7,150 nt of DNA from Actinomycetes bacterium (lineage in GTDB: Bacteria > Actinomycetota > Acidimicrobiia > Acidimicrobiales > RAAP-2), in NCBI GenBank assembly GCA_021801615.1, contig JAJYXS010000127.1, positions 1 to 7,150 of the forward strand, written 5' to 3'. Below the pieces are notes generated by a model. That model searched no databases, was not told the DNA's origin, and saw only the letters and a list, made by a program, of their open reading frames with translations. Made by a program: the position numbers and the translations under genes. Below are positions 1 to 5,151 of this stretch, piece by piece; positions within the stretch are counted from its first letter, which is position 1, and each line of letters opens with the position of its first letter.

Positions 1-2
1 TG

Positions 3-581
3 TTCGGCGAGCAGGAGCTGTCCCGGATGCGTCCTGGGAGCTTGTTCCTCAACCTGAGCCGGGGGTTCGTGGTGGACCACGAGGCGCTGCGCGCCCATCT
101 CGTCTCCGGGCACCTCGCGGGCGCAGCGATCGACGTCTTCCCCCACGAGCCGAAGAGCAGGTCCGAGCCGTTCGTCTCCGTGCTGCAGGGGCTGCCCAAC
201 GTGATCCTCACCCCGCACGTGGGGGGGTCCACGGAGGAGGCGCAGCAGGACATCGGCAACTTCGTGGCAGGCAAGCTGGTCCGCTACATCGGGCAGGGCG
301 CCACGTCGCTCAGCGTGAACCTGCCTCAGCTCGACCTGCTGGAGCCGGTGCGCGCGAGCCGCCTGCTGTACGTCCACCGAAACGTGCCCGGCGTCCTTGC
401 GCACGTCAATTCGCTGATCGCCGAGCACGGCCTGAACGTCGAGGGCGAGCTGCTCGGTACCCGTGGCGACGTCGGCTACGTGATCACCGACGTCTCCGCG
501 GAGCCTCCGGAGGGCCTGGTCGACGCGCTCGAGGCGCTCGAGACCACCGTTCGCCTACGGGTGGTGACCTCCGCCGGCTGA
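3..581 (+). CDS. serA: D-3-phosphoglycerate dehydrogenase, C-terminal part (5' truncated by window edge)
   Basis: This enzyme oxidises 3-phosphoglycerate to 3-phosphohydroxypyruvate with NAD+, the first step of cytosolic serine synthesis. The visible 192 residues correspond to roughly the last 190 of the ~410-residue E. coli-type enzyme; the frame is open to the left edge. Seen directly: the catalytic Arg in NLSRG (visible residue 20), the Glu in FPHEP (49) and the catalytic His in TPHVGGS (72), matching Arg240, Glu269 and His292 of E. coli SerA. From about residue 119 there is a C-terminal ACT domain with HRNVPG (His125, Asn127) and GLNV (Asn145), the positions that bind feedback L-serine in E. 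coli. Serine inhibition is therefore likely. It is the short form without the extra intervening domain of the mycobacterial type. It ends with TGA at 579-581, 53 bp before the next gene. Identification is confident; the N-terminal substrate and NAD-binding regions cannot be seen. Confidence 0.95.
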   Translation, partial: FGEQELSRMRPGSLFLNLSRGFVVDHEALRAHLVSGHLAGAAIDVFPHEPKSRSEPFVSVLQGLPNVILTPHVGGSTEEAQQDIGNFVAGKLVRYIGQGATSLSVNLPQLDLLEPVRASRLLYVHRNVPGVLAHVNSLIAEHGLNVEGELLGTRGDVGYVITDVSAEPPEGLVDALEALETTVRLRVVTSAG

Positions 582-634
582 GCGCCGGTCGTCGAGCCAG
601 ATGGCGCGCGCTGGCGGCGGTAGCCTGCCCGTCG

Positions 635-925
635 GTGGATGCCGTGATGCCTTCGGATCACGAGCCCGGCCCGCTCGAAGTGCCGCTCGGCGCCGAGGTC
701 GAGCCAACGATCGGCGCGGAGGAGTGCCGTGCGGCCCTTCGGTCGGCAGCGCTCCTCCTCGACGGCGTCGAGCGTGCTCTCGTCGCGCTCGACGACGGCT
801 CCTACGGCAGGTGCCAGGTCTGCGGGACCGCCATCGAGGACGGTGACCTCGAAGCGGACCCGCTCGCCACGCGCTGTCGCCAGCACCGACCGTCCGGGGC
901 CGGCCGGCCCTGGGACGGTGCGTGA
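635..925 (+). CDS. Small DksA/TraR-type zinc-finger protein with a C-C-C-H ligand set
   Basis: A 96-residue protein ending in a DksA/TraR-like finger: DDGSYGRCQVCG, then IEDGDLEADPLATRC and RQH. The metal ligands are Cys60, Cys63, Cys81 and His84; the 17-residue spacing between the pairs matches DksA, but the last ligand is His instead of Cys. The region before it (about residues 28-55, EECRAALRSAALLLDGVERALVAL with GEE-type acidic start) looks like one helix, much shorter than the DksA coiled coil. DksA proteins bind RNA polymerase through its secondary channel with ppGpp; whether this short protein does so is inference. The listed GTG start gives 96 residues. An ATG at 647 is preceded by GGTGGA (634-639) at good spacing and would give 92; it may be the true start. 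It follows serA by 53 bp on the same strand and could be co-transcribed, with no obvious functional link. Confidence 0.75.
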   Translation: MDAVMPSDHEPGPLEVPLGAEVEPTIGAEECRAALRSAALLLDGVERALVALDDGSYGRCQVCGTAIEDGDLEADPLATRCRQHRPSGAGRPWDGA

Positions 926-953
926 CTTCGACCGAGGCTGCCCGAACGGGGCC

Positions 954-971
954 CATCGCCGACGGGCGATG
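954..971 (+). terminator. Candidate hairpin after the DksA-like gene
   Basis: CATCGCC (954-960) can pair with GGCGATG (965-971) around the four-base loop GACG, a perfect 7-bp GC-rich stem 28 bases after the stop codon at 925. No T-tract follows, so a classical intrinsic terminator is not shown. In high-GC genomes such hairpins sometimes terminate transcription without a U-tract, and the position between a gene end and the next promoter (about 1074) fits. Confidence 0.3.
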
Positions 972-1068
972 CAGGTGATGAAGATCCCCCAGGGGCCGCA
1001 CGCGTCCGCGCGGGAAGGTCTGTCCGGGGCTGGCCAGCGCCCTCCTGGTGGCGCACGGGCTTCCACCC

Positions 1069-1087
1069 TCATGTATACTTCATGTGA
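1069..1087 (+). promoter_or_regulatory. Predicted promoter for a leaderless marR-exporter transcript, with possible operator repeats
   Basis: TATACT at 1074-1079 is a near-consensus -10 hexamer. Its end lies 7 bases before A1087 of the ATG, where transcription should begin, so the mRNA is predicted to be leaderless; no Shine-Dalgarno sequence precedes that ATG. No convincing -35 hexamer is present around 1051-1056. The hexamer TCATGT occurs at 1069-1074 and again at 1080-1085, 11 bp apart (about one helical turn), flanking the -10. Inference: these repeats may form the site where the MarR protein represses its own promoter, since MarR operators commonly overlap -10 elements. Confidence 0.5.
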
Positions 1088-1659
1088 TGAGTTGTTCACC
1101 TCAAGCCTCAGGTGCGTCCGCCGGACTTCGGCCCAGCCGTGAGCAGCTGGTGGAACGGCTCTTGGAGCTCGCCCCGAGCGTGCGGCGGGCCTTCGAGGTC
1201 CGCCTGGGTGAAGAGCGGGCCCAGTGGCTCTCGCTCACCGGTCACCAGCTGGAAGCCCTCGCCGCCCTGAAGGAAGGGAGCCTCACGATGCGCTCCTTGT
1301 GCGAGCGGCTGGACATCAGCGAGAGCGCGGGGACCGCGTTGTCCGACCGCCTCGTCGCCAGAGGCATGGTCGCGCGCGAGACCGACCCGTCGGACCGCCG
1401 CGTCGTCCGCCTCGCGCTGACCGACCAGGCGCGGACGATGGTGGAGCGCTACCGGCAGATCCGCTCGGACCACGTTGCGAAGGTCCTCACCGCCTTGAGC
1501 CACGAGGACCTGGAGCGCCTGGTGAAGATCTACGAGACCCTCGTCTCCGCGTCACCCTCTGAGGTCTCAGCCTCGGGCGGCTCACCCCCGGGCGGCTCAG
1601 CCTCTGGCTACGAGCAGGCCACGACCTCGAAGGTTGCTTCGGGGGGTGCGGCACGATGA
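1087..1659 (+). CDS. MarR-family winged-helix transcriptional regulator
   Basis: A 190-residue DNA-binding regulator, usually a dimer that represses an adjacent efflux gene and releases DNA on binding a phenolic or lipophilic ligand. Order: a polar N-terminus (1-16), dimerisation helices (about 17-48), winged helix (about 50-115) with LTGHQLEALAAL, recognition-helix region ISESAGTALSDRLVARGMV, and a wing with the signature DPSDRRVVRLALT (100-112), then a long C-terminal dimer helix (to about 153). The last ~35 residues are a Ser/Gly/Pro tail with a 5-residue repeat, not part of the fold. ATG at 1087 is chosen because it coincides with the transcription start expected from TATACT; an in-frame GTG at 1048 lies upstream of that promoter. 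The TGA overlaps the exporter's ATG (ATGA, 1656-1659), implying translational coupling. Family call is firm; ligand unknown. Confidence 0.92.
   Translation: MSCSPQASGASAGLRPSREQLVERLLELAPSVRRAFEVRLGEERAQWLSLTGHQLEALAALKEGSLTMRSLCERLDISESAGTALSDRLVARGMVARETDPSDRRVVRLALTDQARTMVERYRQIRSDHVAKVLTALSHEDLERLVKIYETLVSASPSEVSASGGSPPGGSASGYEQATTSKVASGGAAR
1567..1611 (+). repeat. 15-bp tandem repeat, three units, in the marR 3' end
   Basis: Three in-frame 15-base units (1567-1581, 1582-1596, 1597-1611) encode SASGG, SPPGG and SASGY. The first two share the block GGGCGGC. They form part of an unstructured C-terminal tail after the MarR fold. A length change by whole units would keep the frame, so copy number may vary between strains. 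Confidence 0.75.
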
Positions 1660-3569
1660 CCACCGCCGCGGGCGCGCTGCGAGCACCCGGGACCCCGGCC
1701 GGCCATGACGACCGCTACAAGTGGGTGGCGCTGTTCAACACGACGCTCGGCGTCCTCCTCGTGTCGATCAACGAGTCGATCCTCATCATCGCCCTGCCCG
1801 ACATCTTCCGGGGCATCCGGCTCGACCCGCTCGTGCCGTCCAACTTCTTCTACCTGCTTTGGATCCTGCTCGGGTTCATGCTGGCCACCGCGGTGCTCGT
1901 CGTGACGCTCGGACGCATCGGGGACATCTACGGGCGCGTCCGTATGTACAACCTGGGCTTCGCCATCTTCACCGTCTTCTCGATCCTCCTTTCCGTCGAC
2001 TGGCTGCACGGCGCGGCCGCAGGAGCCTTCATCGTCGGGATGCGCCTCGGACAGGGTGTGGGCGGCGCGTTCCTGTTCGCGAACTCACCGGCCATCCTGA
2101 CCGACGCGTTCCCCAGCAACCAGCGGGGCATGGCGCTCGGCATCAACAACATCGTCGGTGTGGCCGGCATGTTCATCGGCCTCGTGGTCGGCGGCGTGCT
2201 CGCTCCGGTCGACTGGCGGCTCGTCTTCATCGTCTCTGCACCCTTCGGGATCCTCGGCACCGCGTGGGCGTACCTCAAGCTGAGGGACAACGGCATCCGG
2301 ACCCCCGCCCGCATCGACTGGTGGGGCAACGTCCTCTTCGCCGTCGGGCTCACGCTGGTCCTCGTCGGCATCACCTATGGCATCGAGCCCTACGGCACCT
2401 CTGCGATGGGCTGGACCAGCCCGAAGGTCCTCACCGAGATCTCGAGCGGGGTGGCGTTGCTGGTCGCTTTCTCCGTGGTCGAGATGAAGGTCGACGCGCC
2501 GATGTTCCGGATGAGCCTCTTCCGCATCCGGGCGTTCCTCGCCGGCAACGTGGCCGCGCTGCTCGCGGCCATCGGCCGGGGCGGCCTCATGTTCATGTTC
2601 GTCATCTGGCTCCAGGGCATCTGGCTGCCCCTCCACGGCTACAGCTTCTCGGTGACGCCGTTTTGGGCGGGGATCTACATGCTGCCGATGACCGGGGGGT
2701 TCCTCATCGCAGGGCCGATCTCTGGGATCCTGTCGGACCGCTACGGCGCCCGGCCGTTCGCGACCGCCGGGATGGTCGCCGCGGCCCTCACGTTCGTCGG
2801 GTTCGACTTCCTCCCGATCAACTTCTCCTACCTGCCCTTCGCCGCACTCATGCTCGTGAACGGGCTCGCAATGGGGCTGTTCGCCTCACCGAACCGGGCG
2901 GCGGTGATGAACAGCCTCCCGCCGGACCAGCGCGGCGCCGGCGCAGGGATGACCGGCGTCTTCCAGAACTCGGCCATGGTGCTGTCCATGGGGATCTTCT
3001 TCACGCTGATCATCAGTGGCGTCGCCTCGGTGCTCCCTCGCTCCCTCTACCACGGGCTGGTCGCGCAGGGCGTCTCGGCCAAGACCGCGGCAGCGGTCTC
3101 CCATCTGCCGCCCATCACCAGCCTGTTCTCCGCCCTGCTCGGCTACGACCCCATCAAGATGATCCTCGGGAGCGCGACGCTCGCCACGCTCCCGGCCCAT
3201 TCTGCCGCCGTGCTCAGCGGCCGGAAGTTCTTCCCGACGCTGATCGCGACCCCCTTCTCGGACGGCCTGACGCTCGCATTCACCTTCGGAGCCGTCGCCT
3301 GCGCCCTGGCAGCCGTCGCCTCCTTGCTGCGCGGCAGCCACTACGTCCACGCAGGCGCGCACGCAGCCGCGCCGGGGGACGCGGCCCGGCAGACCCACGT
3401 GGCCGCCGCTCCCGACGCGAAACCTGCCCCGGTGCGCACCGGCGCTGCCCAGGCGAGCCCGGATCGGGTCGAGGCCATGGAAGAGGCGCCCGCAGCCACC
3501 GGCCCGGCAGAGGCGGGCCTCGCGCCGGCAGGTTCCGCAGAGGCGGGATCCGCCCGAGCGGGCCAATAG
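1656..3569 (+). CDS. MFS drug:H+ antiporter, DHA2 (EmrB/QacA) family, with long C-terminal tail
   Basis: A 637-residue inner-membrane exporter expected to expel drugs or hydrophobic metabolites in exchange for protons through 14 helices. Seen: helix 1 with INESILIIALPDI (38-50), a variant of the usual LDxTIVxxALPxI with Glu40 in the acidic place; motif A GRIGDIYGRVRMY (86-98); motif C region GINNIVGVAGMFIGLVVGG (162-180); then DWRLVFIVSAPFG (186-198), a typical DHA2 stretch; and a second-half motif-A-like GPISGILSDRYGARPF (353-368). A long loop of moderate hydrophobicity (about 460-535) precedes the last helix (about 538-558). Residues 560-637 are an Ala/Pro-rich cytoplasmic tail ending in 5-residue repeats, longer than is usual in this family. 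The start overlaps the marR stop, with GGGGGGTG at 1641-1648 as ribosome site. Likely controlled by the MarR protein. Substrate unknown. Confidence 0.93.
   Translation: MTTAAGALRAPGTPAGHDDRYKWVALFNTTLGVLLVSINESILIIALPDIFRGIRLDPLVPSNFFYLLWILLGFMLATAVLVVTLGRIGDIYGRVRMYNLGFAIFTVFSILLSVDWLHGAAAGAFIVGMRLGQGVGGAFLFANSPAILTDAFPSNQRGMALGINNIVGVAGMFIGLVVGGVLAPVDWRLVFIVSAPFGILGTAWAYLKLRDNGIRTPARIDWWGNVLFAVGLTLVLVGITYGIEPYGTSAMGWTSPKVLTEISSGVALLVAFSVVEMKVDAPMFRMSLFRIRAFLAGNVAALLAAIGRGGLMFMFVIWLQGIWLPLHGYSFSVTPFWAGIYMLPMTGGFLIAGPISGILSDRYGARPFATAGMVAAALTFVGFDFLPINFSYLPFAALMLVNGLAMGLFASPNRAAVMNSLPPDQRGAGAGMTGVFQNSAMVLSMGIFFTLIISGVASVLPRSLYHGLVAQGVSAKTAAAVSHLPPITSLFSALLGYDPIKMILGSATLATLPAHSAAVLSGRKFFPTLIATPFSDGLTLAFTFGAVACALAAVASLLRGSHYVHAGAHAAAPGDAARQTHVAAAPDAKPAPVRTGAAQASPDRVEAMEEAPAATGPAEAGLAPAGSAEAGSARAGQ
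3507..3566 (+). repeat. 15-bp tandem repeat, four units, in the exporter 3' end
   Basis: Four consecutive in-frame 15-base units end at the stop codon (TAG 3567-3569). They encode AEAGL, APAGS, AEAGS and ARAGQ. Units 1 and 3 share GCAGAGGCGGG. The repeat lies wholly in the soluble Ala-rich tail after the last membrane helix and is probably dispensable for transport (inference). Confidence 0.7.
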
Positions 3570-3606
3570 GCTGCCGGCCGGCTCCTCGCCCTCCTCGGCC
3601 AACACC

Positions 3607-3696
3607 CGAGCTCGAAGAGCAGCGTCCAGCGCAGCTTCGACGAACAGCCTCGACGGGCAGCCTCGACGAGCAGCCTCGACAGGCAGCATCGAAGAG
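3607..3696 (+). repeat. 13-bp tandem repeat array upstream of the glycosyltransferase
   Basis: Five consecutive 13-base units occupy 3632-3696: CAGCTTCGACGAA, CAGCCTCGACGGG, CAGCCTCGACGAG, CAGCCTCGACAGG and CAGCATCGAAGAG, with consensus CAGCCTCGACGAG. Two degenerate units precede them (CGAGCTCGAAGAG at 3607-3619 and a 12-base one at 3620-3631). The array fills most of the 144-bp gap between the exporter stop and the glycosyltransferase start and ends 17 bp before that start. The spacing is too short and without spacers to be CRISPR. It could be slippage-derived filler or a row of protein-binding sites; no function is shown. Confidence 0.85.
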
Positions 3697-3706
3697 CCGC
3701 TACGGT
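3676..3706 (+). promoter_or_regulatory. Weak candidate promoter for the glycosyltransferase
   Basis: TCGACA at 3676-3681 resembles a -35 element and lies inside the fourth 13-bp repeat unit. TACGGT at 3701-3706 is a plausible -10, ending 7 bases before the ATG at 3714, which would again give a leaderless mRNA. The 19-bp spacer is longer than ideal. The gene has no Shine-Dalgarno sequence, which favours a leaderless start but does not prove it. Read-through from the marR-exporter unit is the alternative. Confidence 0.25.
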
Positions 3707-3713
3707 CGTTCGG

Positions 3714-5018
3714 ATGTCGAGAGCGCTGACCGTGCTCTTCATGCCCGAGAGCGCGTACGGTCCCACGAACAACTGCATCGGCATCGGCTCGGTGCTCCGC
3801 GCCCGCGGTCATCGTGTCGTGTTCGCCTCGGAGGCGTCGTGGCGAGGGCGGCTCGAAGCCCTCGGGTTCGAGGAGGACCTGGTCGAGCTCGGGCCAGCGG
3901 CCGGTACCGACGCTTCTGCTTCGGAAGCCGGAGGATTCTGGACGGAGTTCGTGAAGGAGACGGCGCCTGCCTTCAGGCTCCCCACGATCGAGCAGCTCGA
4001 GCGCTTCGTCCGTCCGACCTGGCAGGCGCTCCTCGACGGCGCGCGCTTCGTGCAGGAGCAGCTCGAAGCGGTCGTCGAACGCCAGCACCCCGACGTCGTC
4101 GTCGAGGACAACGTGTGCGCCTTCCCGGCGCTGCTCGGCGCAGGCGCGCCCTTCGTCCGGATCGTCTCGTGCAACCCGCTCGAGCTGGGCGGTCGGAAGG
4201 TGCCCCCGAAGTTCTCGGGGTACCCGGTCGGTGACGACACCTGCTGGCCTGCGTTCCGCACGGAGTACGAGCGTCTCCACCGTGGCCTGTGGTCGGAGTT
4301 CGACGAGTGGGTGCGCGCCTGCGGCGCACCCGGGCTGCCCGACATGGAGTTCATCCACGATTCCGACGTCCTGAACCTCTACGTCTATCCGGAGGCCGTC
4401 GACTACGCGCACCGTGGTCGCACGGACCCAAGATGGCACCGCCTGGAGTCTTGCGTCCGTGACACCGATGCTGAACTTCCCCCGGAGCTCGCAGAGCTCC
4501 TCCGGCGACCGGACGGCGCGCTCGTCTATCTGTCGCTCGGCTCGCTCGGCTCCGCGGACGTCGCGCTCATGCAGCGGCTCGTCGCCGCCCTCTCGGACAC
4601 TCCGCACCGCTACGTCGTGAGCAAGGGGCCGCTCGCGGATGCCTACACGCTGCCTGAGAACATGTGGGGCGCGTCGCAGGTGCCCCAGACCCGGGTGCTG
4701 CCGCTCGTCGATCTCGTGATCACGCACGGCGGGAACAACACGACGACCGAGTGCTTCCACTTCGGGAAGCCGATGGTGGTGCTCCCGCTCTTTTGGGACC
4801 AGCACGACAATGCGCAGCGGGTAGCCGAGACGGGCTTCGGTCGGCGCTTGGCGACCTACGGCCACGATGCCCGCGAGCTGACCACCGCAGTCGATGCCCT
4901 GCTCGCGGACAGCGCGCTGCGCGCGAGGATGGCGCGTCTCGGCGAGAGGATCAGGGCACGCCGTGGCGTGGAGCGGGCGGCGACCCTCATCGAGGAGGCC
5001 GCTCAGAGGCGGCGCTGA
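3714..5018 (+). CDS. GT1-type (UGT/macrolide-glycosyltransferase-like) glycosyltransferase
   Basis: A 434-residue cytosolic GT-B enzyme of the type that moves a sugar from a nucleotide donor to a small hydrophobic acceptor. N-terminal acceptor domain: strand RALTVLFMPE, then AYGPTNNCIGIG and ARGHRVVFA; HPDVVVED at 125-132. C-terminal donor domain: LVYLSLGS (270-277), then the family signature from about 335, ITHGGNNTTTE with His338, followed by GKPMVVLPLFWDQHDNAQR in which Asp362 and Gln363 are the usual sugar-contacting pair. Oddity: in OleD/YjiC-like enzymes the first loop reads GHVNP and its His is the catalytic base; here the aligned position is Pro17 (YGPTNN), so that His is absent. It could use another base, be a divergent subfamily, or bind without glycosylating. 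It lies 144 bp after the exporter on the same strand and converges with the second exporter. Substrate unknown. Confidence 0.88.
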   Translation: MSRALTVLFMPESAYGPTNNCIGIGSVLRARGHRVVFASEASWRGRLEALGFEEDLVELGPAAGTDASASEAGGFWTEFVKETAPAFRLPTIEQLERFVRPTWQALLDGARFVQEQLEAVVERQHPDVVVEDNVCAFPALLGAGAPFVRIVSCNPLELGGRKVPPKFSGYPVGDDTCWPAFRTEYERLHRGLWSEFDEWVRACGAPGLPDMEFIHDSDVLNLYVYPEAVDYAHRGRTDPRWHRLESCVRDTDAELPPELAELLRRPDGALVYLSLGSLGSADVALMQRLVAALSDTPHRYVVSKGPLADAYTLPENMWGASQVPQTRVLPLVDLVITHGGNNTTTECFHFGKPMVVLPLFWDQHDNAQRVAETGFGRRLATYGHDARELTTAVDALLADSALRARMARLGERIRARRGVERAATLIEEAAQRRR

Positions 5019-5106
5019 ACAGAACAGGCGGACAGGAGCACGACCGCGCGAGGTGCCGGTCGGCCTGCCTGTGGCCCGCCGCGCAGGTCCGAGCCTCCGC
5101 ACAGCC

Positions 5107-5138
5107 CTCGGGCGAAGGTGCGCTCGGGCGAAGGTGCG
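5107..5138. repeat. 16-bp direct repeat between convergent genes
   Basis: Two perfect adjacent copies of CTCGGGCGAAGGTGCG (5107-5122 and 5123-5138), followed by a partial third (CTCG then AAGG). They sit in the 133-bp gap (5019-5151) between the convergent glycosyltransferase and second exporter, 13 bp from the exporter's stop. I see no hairpin with a T-tract on either strand in this gap, so how the two convergent transcripts end is unclear. Confidence 0.85.
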
Positions 5139-5151
5139 CTCGAAGGGGGCT

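Noticed and set aside
1048..1086. GTG at 1048 as the marR start
   Set aside because: It lies upstream of the TATACT promoter element and would add 13 residues unlike the family, without a ribosome site; ATG 1087 is better.
3573..3582. GCCGGCCGGC palindrome just after the first exporter's stop as a terminator
   Set aside because: It is self-complementary with no loop and no T-tract, and such strings are common by chance in GC-rich DNA.
3607..3696. CRISPR-like array
   Set aside because: Units are 13 bp and directly adjacent with no unique spacers, and no cas gene is present.
1721..4234. Very long plus-strand open frame (over 800 codons) in a second reading frame
   Set aside because: It overlaps the marR-linked exporter and the glycosyltransferase out of frame, is dominated by Arg, Pro and His, and shows no motif. 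It is a high-GC artefact.
2886..5102. Long open frame on the minus strand (over 700 codons) across the first exporter's 3' part and the glycosyltransferase
   Set aside because: It is antisense to two well-supported genes; its translation is Arg/Gly/Ala/Glu-rich with no recognisable domain, as expected for the complement of GC-rich coding DNA.
5019..5151. Bidirectional terminator between the convergent genes
   Set aside because: Only very short inverted repeats (for example GCCG-GT-CGGC) are present and no T-tract follows on either strand.
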